From Accumulibacter sp031732795 (GTDB lineage Bacteria; Pseudomonadota; Gammaproteobacteria; Burkholderiales; Rhodocyclaceae): a stretch of 26,429 bases of DNA. Below, in pieces: positions 1-6,887 of this stretch. The position numbers and the translations under genes were made by a program. Positions within the stretch are counted from its first letter, which is position 1, and each line of letters begins with the position of its first letter. The notes below the pieces were generated by a model. That model had not been told where the DNA came from, made no database searches, and saw only the letters and a list, made by a program, of their open reading frames with translations. The DNA lies in the NCBI GenBank assembly GCA_031732795.1, contig JAVMKC010000054.1, positions 1-26,429 on the forward strand. The letters run 5' to 3'.

Positions 1-72
1 GCGGAAACGGCCGCCTTGCTGGTCCTCTCAAAAAAGCTCTCGGCGATCTTCCACGAGGCCGCGGACGAATGA
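1..72 (+). pseudogene. IS3-type transposase OrfA, 3' end only
   Basis: The first 23 codons of the window are open and end at TGA (70-72). They encode an Ala/Leu/Lys-rich tail of the kind that ends the helix-turn-helix OrfA of IS3-family elements. The next reading frame starts at ATG 69, overlapping this stop by four bases, which is the usual orfA/orfB arrangement. The 5' part lies outside the window. The family assignment is from pattern memory of short tails and is moderately sure. Confidence 0.45.
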
Positions 73-239
73 CCCGCCAGGAAGATCGCCAGAGGCTGAT
101 GGCCCAGATCGAAGCGGCTTTGCAGACCGGAGCGCGCCTGGTGCCAGCCTGCGTGCTGGCGGGTATCGATGCGCGCACCTACCAACGCTGGCAGGCCGAC
201 GCCGATCGCCGCGGTGACGGCCGACCTCTAGGAGCCTGT
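69..239 (+). pseudogene. IS3-type transposase OrfB, N-terminal fragment broken by a palindromic element
   Basis: The frame starts MTRQEDRQRL and runs through an Ala-rich helix, a Cys-containing helix and the motif RTYQRW, followed by GDGRP. This matches the N-terminal helix-turn-helix leader of IS3-group OrfB proteins, in which GDGRP normally leads into the HTH_21 and DDE integrase domains. Reading is lost at about 228, where the 168-bp palindrome begins, and ends at a stop inside it (237-239). No catalytic integrase sequence follows on the other side of the palindrome. The rest of orfB has therefore been deleted, not merely interrupted, and the copy cannot be active. Confidence 0.55.
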
Positions 240-395
240 CGGACCTGAGGCTGATCGGCTGCGCCGGCGGGAAAGCGCTCCATTTTTCCCCGATTTCTCG
301 TTGCATAGGCTCACTATGCGCCTCGAAATCGAGAAAAACTGCCCTCGCTTTCCCACTCGGCTCGCAACGATCGCTCAAGTCCGACAGGCTCCTAG
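228..395. repeat. 168-bp palindromic (MITE-like) hairpin element
   Basis: The element is bounded by CTAG at 228-231 and 392-395. The first 16 or so bases of each end are near-perfect inverted copies (CTAGGAGCCTGTCGGAC). The inverted symmetry continues inward with mismatches: GGGAAAGCG at about 270 pairs with its complement near 350, then a CGATTTC arm, and finally GCATAG (303-308) against CTATGC (314-319) around a 5-nt loop. The whole unit can fold as one long imperfect hairpin and has no coding capacity. It sits inside the IS3 orfB fragment, so it arrived after that element. Confidence 0.75.
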
Positions 396-422
396 CTTGA
401 CATTTACCAGGTGTAGCCGGGA

Positions 423-448
423 AATGATTAAATGCAAGACCTGGCCCC
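423..448 (-). repeat. Solo copy of the dispersed 26-bp repeat
   Basis: On the minus strand this reads GGGG(C)CAGGTCTTGCATTTAATCATT-like sequence with one mismatch to the copies at 2539, 2584, 2760 and 3236. It is in the opposite orientation to those copies. It lies immediately before the open frame at 428/479 and supplies the first codons if that frame is read back to its upstream stop. Confidence 0.75.
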
Positions 449-478
449 GATCTGACCTATCTGCTCCGTCGCGATGCG

Positions 479-2068
479 GTGTTGCTGAGGCGTTTCCTGC
501 GCAGCAAATACCACTCCCGCGCGTCGGCTCCAGACCTCGATCAGGAGCAGACGAAAAGGGTGGCGGCCCAAACGGAAAGAGCGCTTTCGGTTCTGAAGCG
601 GTATGAACGTCACGCCAGAGGGAAGACCAATGCCATCCCGATCGACGTGAACTACGAGGATGTAGGTCGCTCGGGTGAGGCGCAGCGCGACCGGGATGCC
701 GTGCTGACCCGGATGATGATCGGCCTGATCCAGGAGGTGCAGACGAAGTTCGGCGACGACGTCACCAGCGCGGCGTTGATGGCAGCGCTGTGCGCAGACC
801 GCGCCCCGGTTCCACCGGGATTGCTGAGCGAGATTCCCGATGCCGACGAGAACGCGGCGGAAGTCCGCGCGCGCTTCCTGGGCGGGAATTCCCCCGCCGG
901 CCTCATCAATCCGTCGGCGGTTCGCGAGCGTTTCCTCAGCGAGGATTTGCCAAAGACGCTGCGCGGGCTCGAAGGGATCAGTCCGTGCGCCGCGGCGATG
1001 GCGGCCCGCCTGGAGGAGCGTTCTGCCGACGCCAGCTTCAAGGATCGCGTGTGGACGATAGCCGCGGTTGCCGCTTTTACCGACTGGCTGTTCTGCAAAG
1101 GGCAGACGCTGCGCGGGATTTCGCGGATGCTTCTCCTCGGGACCAATCTGCCCAGCATGCGCGGCGCGCGCCGGATCAGTTCCCCCTTGCCCACCGACAA
1201 GGACTTGCGCGTGCGACTCGCCGTCTCGCCACTGCTCGCGGCCGTCCTTCGCCATCAAGACGAGCAGGGCCGGCGAGGCTGCCTGTCTGCGTGCGCGAGC
1301 CATCCTTCACTGGCGACGGCAACCTTCGTGCTCAAGCGGCTGACTTCTGTCAATAGCGCTGGCGTTAGCCTGCGCACGGGCACCAAGGTCGTCCATCTCT
1401 ACTTGGCACTCTGGCTGGAACGGATTGCCTTACTTGCCAAGGTCGATGACCTCCGGAACGCCATGCCCCATACTCCGCAAACTTCGTACCCAATCGAGGT
1501 GCCCAGCGACGTCGCCCCCGGCCAGGTCCTGACGGTGGGCTATCTCCTTGCCTCGTTCGCCGGTCTCGTGTCGCCGTCGGTTTCCGGTCATTGGTACGCG
1601 CGCCCGAAGGCCAAGAACTACCTGCTCTCGCGCGACGACTTCCCGGGAGTGATTCAGTGTTTTCCGGCGATCGACCGACCGTGCGCCGACGACTCCGCGG
1701 AATTGCTCTGTACGCTGACGCGCGATGTCGCCCTGCCGCTCGACCAGACCACGCTGCAGTGGGTCGACGTCGAACTCGTCGTGCGCGACGCCGGAGTTTG
1801 GCGCCGCCTTCCGATCGAGATGGAAGAGGCTGAGGTTGATTCGCATGTCAGCGATGACGAGGCGGATGGCGACACAGAAGATGGCGATTCATCGGCAAGA
1901 CTAGTCTATCGGCTCTGGGCCGACGAGGAACGGTCGGCGCATCGGTTCGATCTCGTCGCGATTCGATGCGCACTCGAGAACGCGCGTTGGGCCTACCGAT
2001 GTGCCGGCACCGGCTTGTTTCTTGCCGGCGCCGTCGATCTCGTTTCCCCCACTCCCAGCCTGGACTGA
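479..2068 (+). CDS. Unrecognised 529-codon protein, probably N-terminally truncated
   Basis: The frame is long, GC-rich in third positions and uninterrupted, so it looks like a real gene, but I do not recognise its family. It has an Arg/Lys-rich start, a mostly helical first half, a Trp/Tyr-containing second half and a strongly acidic low-complexity linker at about residues 447-473 (many Asp and Glu). No signal peptide, membrane segment, Walker motif or zinc motif is obvious. The GTG at 479 has no Shine-Dalgarno sequence. The frame stays open back to 428, entering the dispersed repeat at 423-448. This suggests that the native start was replaced when the repeat or rearrangement arrived. It may be a non-functional remnant or a cytoplasmic accessory protein of an unknown system. 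The next gene is more than 1.5 kb away. Confidence 0.5.
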   Translation: MLLRRFLRSKYHSRASAPDLDQEQTKRVAAQTERALSVLKRYERHARGKTNAIPIDVNYEDVGRSGEAQRDRDAVLTRMMIGLIQEVQTKFGDDVTSAALMAALCADRAPVPPGLLSEIPDADENAAEVRARFLGGNSPAGLINPSAVRERFLSEDLPKTLRGLEGISPCAAAMAARLEERSADASFKDRVWTIAAVAAFTDWLFCKGQTLRGISRMLLLGTNLPSMRGARRISSPLPTDKDLRVRLAVSPLLAAVLRHQDEQGRRGCLSACASHPSLATATFVLKRLTSVNSAGVSLRTGTKVVHLYLALWLERIALLAKVDDLRNAMPHTPQTSYPIEVPSDVAPGQVLTVGYLLASFAGLVSPSVSGHWYARPKAKNYLLSRDDFPGVIQCFPAIDRPCADDSAELLCTLTRDVALPLDQTTLQWVDVELVVRDAGVWRRLPIEMEEAEVDSHVSDDEADGDTEDGDSSARLVYRLWADEERSAHRFDLVAIRCALENARWAYRCAGTGLFLAGAVDLVSPTPSLD

Positions 2069-2266
2069 AGCAAAGCGTCGTGGCGGTCGCCGTGTCGACC
2101 TCGCGCATCGCGTGAAGCGATGCTTTCAATCAGTCGCTCATCAAAAACGGGAGCAGACACGATATTTGCTCCGGTCGAAAACGATTTTGACCAATTCCGC
2201 ATTGTTCAGAAAAATCGGGTCGAGTAGAGGACGGCCTTTAGCCTGCCCTTACCGCCTATCATGTTT
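2069..2266. other. Non-coding stretch after the unrecognised gene
   Basis: No frame here has a start, a ribosome-binding site and plausible composition together. It is the first part of a 1.5-kb gene-poor tract that continues to the terminator at 3563. No clear terminator hairpin follows the gene ending at 2068. Confidence 0.5.
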
Positions 2267-2397
2267 TTTCCAAGGACTGCCTTGGAAACCCATTCTTTGA
2301 AATTCCAGCTTTCGCGCACTCGCTTCGCGAATCAGATCAGACCGATAAGGGACGCTGGAATTTCCCGGAGTAGGTTGCCAAGGTGGCCTTGGGAACC
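2267..2397. repeat. 131-bp imperfect palindrome with nested hairpins
   Basis: TTTCCAAGG (2267-2275), a 4-nt loop and CCTTGGAAA (2280-2288) form a perfect hairpin. CCAAGG (2378-2383), TGG and CCTTGG (2387-2392) form a second one. The two hairpins are themselves inverted copies around a centre near 2332, joined by perfect 11-bp arms GAAATTCCAGC (2299-2309) and GCTGGAATTTC (2354-2364). The ends therefore form inverted repeats of about 43 bp. There is no coding capacity. A 17-nt word from the left arm (2282-2298) recurs downstream of ntrC at 17503-17519, so this is probably a dispersed mobile or structural repeat. Confidence 0.65.
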
Positions 2398-2511
2398 AGT
2401 CAGACGCTAAACCCAGGGACCCAGGAAGTTGACAGGTGGTGAGGGCCGACTTGTGTTACGGCCTGCTCTCTTGCCGTTGCAAAACCCACAATCCCGTGCT
2501 ACCACGGTGCC

Positions 2512-2609
2512 CATGCCATCGGGGTCAAGCATGCCATCGGGGTCAGGTCTTGCATTTAATCATTCCCCAGCAAGCATGCCATCGGGGTCAGGTCTTGCAT
2601 TTAATCATT
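2512..2609 (+). repeat. Clustered copies of the GGGGTCA-headed repeat
   Basis: CATGCCATCGGGGTCA occurs at 2512-2527, 2530-2545 and 2575-2590. The second and third copies carry the full tail AGGTCTTGCATTTAATCATT, ending at 2564 and 2609, while the first is a bare head. The unit plus the following CCCCAGCA is duplicated with a 45-bp period. This looks like slipped-strand or recombinational expansion of a REP-like unit. The third copy belongs to the first unit of the longer tandem duplication. Confidence 0.75.
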
Positions 2610-2751
2610 CCCCAGCACACACCCATCGGGATCAAGTCTAAATACTGTTCGTTGAGAAGAAATCAGCCAACGCCTGCCGCGGCGAAAGTGGCTGCGGTTG
2701 GAGCAGTGCGGGCGAGAAGCCTGGACGGACACCCGGACGCTTGGAAGGGTC
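2577..2751 (+). repeat. Tandem duplication, copy 1
   Basis: These 175 bases recur without a visible difference at 2753-2927, a period of 176. The unit holds a full GGGGTCAGGTCTTGCATTTA head-and-tail repeat, a diverged half-copy (ATCGGGATCAAGTCTAAATA) and about 110 bp of unique sequence. A period that is not a multiple of three, and the lack of a convincing frame across it, argue that it is non-coding. Confidence 0.9.
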
Positions 2752-2752
2752 T

Positions 2753-2927
2753 TGCCATCGGGGTCAGGTCTTGCATTTAATCATTCCCCAGCACACACCC
2801 ATCGGGATCAAGTCTAAATACTGTTCGTTGAGAAGAAATCAGCCAACGCCTGCCGCGGCGAAAGTGGCTGCGGTTGGAGCAGTGCGGGCGAGAAGCCTGG
2901 ACGGACACCCGGACGCTTGGAAGGGTC
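2753..2927 (+). repeat. Tandem duplication, copy 2
   Basis: This is the second copy of the 176-bp-period unit, read as identical to 2577-2751. Lack of divergence implies a recent duplication, ongoing gene conversion, or an assembly artefact. It ends at AAGGGTC, after which the sequence becomes unique. Confidence 0.9.
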
Positions 2928-3198
2928 GTGGCTGGGGTACGGTGAGTTGCGACGCTTGACCCTGCGAGGGTTGACGTGGCCGCGGCGGCTGACGCATCGC
3001 AACGAGATGGCGTCGCGCAGCAAGTCATTGAACCCAGCGTCTTCGCCGTCTCGACAGGAAAAACGCTTCGCGTTTCCCATCGCTTGCCCACAGGTCGGCG
3101 GCTGCCCGCAAGTTCCACAGCGCGCAGGCTCCAAGCTTTCAAATCCGGGAAAGTCGAAACCATCTTTCCGGCACCCACCTGCGCTTATTCCGCTCCCA
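2928..3198. other. Gene-poor stretch between repeat blocks
   Basis: Frames are open on both strands because of the GC content, but none has a ribosome-binding site, a recognisable motif or a sensible N-terminus. It may be the decayed remains of the element that brought the flanking repeats, but nothing in it identifies that element. Confidence 0.4.
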
Positions 3199-3261
3199 CG
3201 CCCTTGGGGTCACGCCCTTGGGGTCACACGCCCTTGGGGTCAGGTCTTGCATTTAATCATT
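3199..3261 (+). repeat. Triple head unit plus full 26-bp repeat
   Basis: CGCCCTTGGGGTCA occurs three times at 3199, 3213 and 3229. Only the last copy runs on into AGGTCTTGCATTTAATCATT (to 3261). This is the same design as the 2512-2609 block, with multiplied heads and a single tail, but the heads carry CCCTT where that block has CCATC. The two arrays therefore probably expanded independently. Confidence 0.8.
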
Positions 3262-3320
3262 TCTGACTTCCGAGCCTTACGATACGGCTGATGGATGAAA
3301 ATAAGTAGAAAAGCATGGTA

Positions 3321-3357
3321 AGAAAGGGGCCAGGCTCAATTTAATTGGCTCCTTTCT
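3321..3357. repeat. Short palindromic repeat
   Basis: AGAAAGGGGCCA (3321-3332) and TGGCTCCTTTCT (3346-3357) are inverted copies with one mismatch, around the AT-rich loop GGCTCAATTTAAT. The GGGGCCAGG head resembles the GGGGTCAGG head of the neighbouring repeats, so it may be a relative or a second REP-like class. It is not followed by a T-run, so it is not a typical terminator. Confidence 0.6.
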
Positions 3358-3562
3358 CCTCTTTCCATGAGCGCAGGGGCTTTGACCTGCTCCGCTGCGC
3401 CAGCTACCACCATCGCTTCATCTTCACCGGCAACGATGGTCATTTCTTGGTTGCCGGGGACTACCTTGGAAACTTGCTCATGGAGGCTGCAGCCGCTGTT
3501 CCAACCTCAACCTGCAGGGCGAAAGGGCGTTCGAAAATTAGGGTTCCAAAAACTTGGGAACT
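3358..3562. other. Gene-poor stretch before the lipoprotein terminator
   Basis: A frame through this stretch reads a peptide-like sequence (FDLLRCASYHHRFIFTG), but it has no start signal and no recognised match. It could be a fragment of a decayed gene. No promoter or RNA gene is visible. Confidence 0.35.
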
Positions 3563-3597
3563 AGAAAAAGATACCGCGCCGATGGGGGTCGGCGCGG
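3563..3597 (-). terminator. Rho-independent terminator of the leftward lipoprotein operon
   Basis: The perfect 9-bp stem CCGCGCCGA (3574-3582) / TCGGCGCGG (3589-3597) encloses a 6-nt loop. On the minus strand it is followed by TATCTTTTTCT. It lies about 50 bp beyond the stop codon at 3649. Confidence 0.85.
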
Positions 3598-3648
3598 CGC
3601 GTTGTCGAAAAAACTGTCCGCTCGTGTCGTGACGGCGGCATCTGCGAG

Positions 3649-4182
3649 TCATCGATAGCCGGGCGGCGGCGGTGGCGGATTGCCGCGTGGCGGCGTCGGA
3701 TACGTTCCAGACGTTGGCGGTGTGGCCGGCGACATCTGCTGACGGGTGATGTTGCCGGCAACCGGCACGCTGTGTCCCTTGGCGTACATGCACTGGACAT
3801 AGGCGTTGTCGTACTGGCGTTGCGTGCCGTAGGCCGACGTTTGCGCGGCGCCGCTGCCGCTGGCGCTGCCGAAGAGCAGGCCGGTTCCGGCGCCGACCGC
3901 GGCGCCCTGGCGCCCGCCGATCGCCGCTCCGGCGACCGCGCCGACCGCGGTGCCGACGACGGCGCTGTTGACACCGGCGGTACTGGCGTTCTGGCCGGCG
4001 GTGGCCCCACCGATCTGGCCATGGGCGAACTGGCGGCACTCGGCGTCATCGTAGCGGAACTGGTCGAAGCTGCGGCCGCTCCCCGGCAGGACCATCACGC
4101 TGGGTCCGGTCGGCACGCTGACGCAGGCGCTGAGCAGGAGGACGGACGCCAAAGCGCCGAGGCCGACGAATCTCGATTTCAT
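3649..4182 (-). CDS. Gly-zipper outer-membrane lipoprotein
   Basis: The 177-residue product begins with a lipoprotein signal ending LLLSAC, with the acylated Cys at residue 20 and a non-Asp residue at +2, so outer-membrane sorting is likely. A Gly/Ala-rich segment at about residues 70-110 (AVVGTAVGAVAGAAIGG) is a typical glycine-zipper that can insert into or associate with membrane. The C-terminus is Pro-rich (PPPPPPGYR). The start at 4182 is chosen because AAGGAA lies just upstream and the lipobox then falls at the right distance; a longer open frame extends upstream but has no signal peptide. The gene is 22 bp behind the next one and shares its transcript. Specific function is unknown; the envelope role is inferred. 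Confidence 0.85.
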   Translation of the reverse strand: MKSRFVGLGALASVLLLSACVSVPTGPSVMVLPGSGRSFDQFRYDDAECRQFAHGQIGGATAGQNASTAGVNSAVVGTAVGAVAGAAIGGRQGAAVGAGTGLLFGSASGSGAAQTSAYGTQRQYDNAYVQCMYAKGHSVPVAGNITRQQMSPATPPTSGTYPTPPRGNPPPPPPGYR

Positions 4183-4204
4183 AGTGCTTGTTCCTTGGCA
4201 GGTG

Positions 4205-4573
4205 TCAGGGGCGGGCGGACGGTCGGGGCGGCACAGGCGTCCAGTCGACCGGACAGGATTTGACATAGGGGTAATAGGCCTTGGCTGGACGACAGTAATA
4301 CCAATACTCGCTGGCCGGTGCGGCCGCCGATTGCTCGATGTATACCGGTGGCGCAGCGGGTTCGACGACCACCGGCGGATAATAGACCGGCGCCGGGTAG
4401 CCGACATAAGCAGGAGGATAAGGACCATATCCGGGGTAGAAAGGGCTCCAATACGGACCGATGACCACGCCAACGCCGACGCGCGGTCGGTGATGCCAGC
4501 GGTCGGCCAGGGCGTCTCCGGTGGTGACGGCGCCGAGCAGCGCGCAGGCGATCAATGTTTTCAGTAATTTCAT
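4205..4573 (-). CDS. Secreted Pro/Tyr-rich small protein
   Basis: The 122-residue product has a Sec signal peptide (MKLLKTLIACALLGAVTTG, cut near ADA|DR), then repeated Pro-Tyr clusters (YPGYGPYPPAYVGYPAPVYY). The C-terminal module is WYYCRPAKAYYPYVKSCPVDW, with two Cys that could form a disulfide. I recall similar endings in many small exported proteins of betaproteobacteria, all uncharacterised. ATG 4573 is preferred over the GTG nine bases upstream because AGAGGT is then spaced 7 nt. It is first in the leftward pair with the Gly-zipper lipoprotein and diverges from pyrD across about 150 bp. Confidence 0.8.
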   Translation of the reverse strand: MKLLKTLIACALLGAVTTGDALADRWHHRPRVGVGVVIGPYWSPFYPGYGPYPPAYVGYPAPVYYPPVVVEPAAPPVYIEQSAAAPASEYWYYCRPAKAYYPYVKSCPVDWTPVPPRPSARP

Positions 4574-4726
4574 GATGTGCACCTCTTTCTCTTCGACGGT
4601 CCGGCGAGGCTGCTGGCATCGATCGTTTCACGGTTCACTGTGCGCGCGCTGCCGGGTTGCTTGGTCGATCCTACCATGCTCCGTCGGAACTCGTCGGCGG
4701 ATGTTGCAATGCGGTAAAATGGCGGC

Positions 4727-5773
4727 ATGTTATATCCGCTGATCCGCCACTTCTTCTTCTCGCTCGATGCCGAAACCGCGCACGGACTGGGCATGACCGG
4801 GATCGACCTGATGAAACTTTCCGGTGCCAGTTGTCTGCTGGCCGCCGGCGTGCCTGCCGATCCGGTGCGGGTGATGGGCATCGACTTCCCGAATCCGGTC
4901 GGTCTGGCCGCCGGCCTGGACAAGAACGGCGAGCACATCGACGCGCTCGCCGCGCTCGGTTTCGGGTTCATCGAAGTCGGCACCGTCACTCCCAGGCCGC
5001 AGCCGGGCAATCCAAAACCACGCATGTTTCGCATTCCGGAAAAGCAGGCGATCATCAATCGTCTGGGTTTCAATAACGATGGAGTGGCGAAATTGTTGAC
5101 CAACGTCGCCGCGGCGAGTTTCAGCCGCCGCGGTGGGATTTTGGGAATCAATATCGGCAAGAATTTCGACACGCCGATCGAGCGGGCTGCCGACGATTAT
5201 CTGTACTGCCTGGAACGGGTCTATCCGGCGGCCAGCTACGTGACGGTCAATATCTCCAGCCCGAACACCAAGAATCTGCGCGATCTGCAACGCGACGACG
5301 CGCTGGACGCGTTGCTCGGCGCCCTGAAGGACGCACAGGCGCGTCTGGCCGACCGTCATGGCAAGTACGTGCCGCTGGCGTTGAAAATCGCTCCCGATCT
5401 CGACGACGCGCAGTTGCAAGCGATTGCCGATCTGTTGCGGCACCATCACATGGACGGGGTCATCGCCACCAACACCACCTTGTCGCGCGAGGCGGTGGCT
5501 GGTCTGCCGAATGCCGAACAGGCCGGCGGTTTGTCCGGTGCGCCGGTTTTCGGGCCGTCTACGGCGGTGCTCGGCAAACTGGCGGCGGCGCTGGCCGGCG
5601 AGATTCCAATCGTCGGCGTCGGCGGCATCCTCAGCGGTGCCGATGCGGCCGCGAAAATCACCGCCGGCGCCAGTCTGGTGCAAATCTATACCGGATTCAT
5701 TTACCGGGGTCCCGAACTAGTCGGCGAGGCGGCGACGGCGATCGCCAGGCAGCGTCGGCAATCGCGACAATAA
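4727..5773 (+). CDS. pyrD: Dihydroorotate dehydrogenase (quinone), class 2
   Basis: This FMN enzyme oxidises dihydroorotate to orotate in pyrimidine synthesis and passes electrons to membrane quinone. The N-terminal helix (MLYPLIRHFFFSLDAETAHG) is the membrane/quinone-binding extension that marks class 2. The barrel carries NPVGLAAGLDKNGE, the substrate-binding NRLGFNNDG, the catalytic-Ser motif NISSPNTKNLRDLQ (Ser 177/178), a KIAPDL lysine strand, NTT and the FMN-phosphate glycines near GVGGI. At 348 residues it is full length. No strong Shine-Dalgarno precedes ATG 4727, but the conserved N-terminus begins there, and TAAAAT at 4715-4720 could be part of a promoter very close to the start. 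Confidence 0.97.
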   Translation: MLYPLIRHFFFSLDAETAHGLGMTGIDLMKLSGASCLLAAGVPADPVRVMGIDFPNPVGLAAGLDKNGEHIDALAALGFGFIEVGTVTPRPQPGNPKPRMFRIPEKQAIINRLGFNNDGVAKLLTNVAAASFSRRGGILGINIGKNFDTPIERAADDYLYCLERVYPAASYVTVNISSPNTKNLRDLQRDDALDALLGALKDAQARLADRHGKYVPLALKIAPDLDDAQLQAIADLLRHHHMDGVIATNTTLSREAVAGLPNAEQAGGLSGAPVFGPSTAVLGKLAAALAGEIPIVGVGGILSGADAAAKITAGASLVQIYTGFIYRGPELVGEAATAIARQRRQSRQ

Positions 5774-5781
5774 GAGGCAAC

Positions 5782-6015
5782 ATGCATCTGCGCATCTTGG
5801 ATGATCAACCTTCGGGAGAGTTTGGCGCCCGTGTATTTCACGTAATTTTTGGTGCCTTGTGCGTATGCGCAGCCATCTGGATGCTGTTCCCGATTTCTTC
5901 TTTCAACCCTTACGCCTTCTTTCTTCCCTTATTAGTTGGCCTTGGCCCCTTGCTGGTCGGCTTATGCGGAGATCGAAAAACTGTGCTTCAGTTACTGATT
6001 ATTAGCGGGAGCTAG
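5782..6015 (+). CDS. Small putative membrane protein
   Basis: The 77-residue frame starts 8 bp after pyrD, with AGAGG just upstream of ATG. It has two hydrophobic segments, about residues 19-38 (VFHVIFGALCVCAAIWMLF) and 43-61 (PYAFFLPLLVGLGPLLVGL), which predict a two-helix inner-membrane protein. I do not recognise a family. Lower GC than its neighbours suggests either recent acquisition or relaxed constraint. It could be a chance frame. Confidence 0.5.
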   Translation: MHLRILDDQPSGEFGARVFHVIFGALCVCAAIWMLFPISSFNPYAFFLPLLVGLGPLLVGLCGDRKTVLQLLIISGS

Positions 6016-6302
6016 ATCTTGCTTCATTTCTCGTTCCCATTTGCTGGCCCTGTGCGCGATACGGCCGGCAAGCTCGCTCCGACGGCAGTTTGGCTTCACG
6101 ATAGGATCGTTTTCAAAATGGTTGAACTCGGTCATGTGCCAAGCGATAATCGCCGCGCCCGGCGGGAAGGCGCCAACGGTCCATGCCATTCATCGGCAAT
6201 GGACTTCTTTGGGAAACCTTTTCTTTCCGGGAATTTTGCGGCTTGGGAGAGGCGTAACCTTTGGCTAAGCGGTTTCGCCCGGTCGCGGGCGTGGGTTGAA
6301 TC

Positions 6303-6887
6303 ATGACGCACTACCTGTTCATCCTCGTCGGAGCGGTGCTCGTCAACAACGTGGTTCTGGTCAAGATCCTTGGCCTGTGCCCGTTCATGGGCGTTTCAAA
6401 GAAACTGGAAACCGCTTTCGGCATGGGCGCCGCGACCACCTTCGTGCTCACCGTCGCCACCGGCGCCAGCTATATCATCGATCACTATCTGCTGATGCCG
6501 TTCGGCTTAGAGTACCTGCGCACCTTGTCGTTCATCGTCACCATCGCCGCCATCGTCCAGTTGACCGAGATGGTCATCCAGAAGACCAGTCCGGTGCTGC
6601 ATCAGGTGCTGGGGATTTATCTGCCGTTGATCACCACCAATTGCGCGGTGCTCGGCGTGCCGTTGCTCAATATCGCCAACAAGCACGATTTCGTCGAGTC
6701 GCTGTTGTTCGGGGCTGGCAGTGCCGCTGGTTTTTCGTTGGTGTTGATTCTTTTCGCCGGCATCCGGGAGCGAATCGACGGCGCCGAGGTGCCCCTGCCG
6801 TTCAAGGGCGCGGCGATCGCGATGGTCACCGCCGGGTTGATGAGTCTGGCGTTCATGGGCTTCGCCGGTCTGGACAAGTATCAATGA
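6303..6887 (+). CDS. rnfA: Rnf complex subunit RnfA
   Basis: This is an integral membrane subunit of the Rnf complex, which couples electron flow between ferredoxin and NAD to ion movement across the inner membrane. The 194 residues form six hydrophobic helices. The conserved half-motifs KILGLCPFMG near residue 25 and TTNCAVLG near residue 110 carry the cysteines that, in this family, hold a cluster at the RnfA-RnfE interface. Its stop overlaps the rnfB start by four bases. The 5' context GGGTTGAATC is a weak ribosome-binding site. Confidence 0.97.
   Translation: MTHYLFILVGAVLVNNVVLVKILGLCPFMGVSKKLETAFGMGAATTFVLTVATGASYIIDHYLLMPFGLEYLRTLSFIVTIAAIVQLTEMVIQKTSPVLHQVLGIYLPLITTNCAVLGVPLLNIANKHDFVESLLFGAGSAAGFSLVLILFAGIRERIDGAEVPLPFKGAAIAMVTAGLMSLAFMGFAGLDKYQ

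Noticed and set aside
428..1303. 291-codon frame antisense to the unrecognised gene
   Set aside because: Arg/Gln/Gly-rich composition typical of a GC-rich antisense shadow; no start signal; the plus frame is longer and more protein-like.
2928..3198. Decayed transposase or reverse-transcriptase gene between the repeat blocks
   Set aside because: Neither strand gives a recognisable motif; open frames are explained by base composition.
2512..3261. Short repeated units resembling a CRISPR array
   Set aside because: Spacing is irregular (14, 16, 18, 45 and 176 bp), the intervals are not unique spacers of constant length, and no cas gene is present.
5992..6189. 65-codon minus-strand frame between the small membrane gene and rnfA
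   Set aside because: The peptide looks moderately protein-like, but it has no ribosome-binding site, overlaps the end of the plus-strand small gene and matches nothing I know. The 287-bp gap is better kept as the rnf promoter region, although no clear promoter could be picked.
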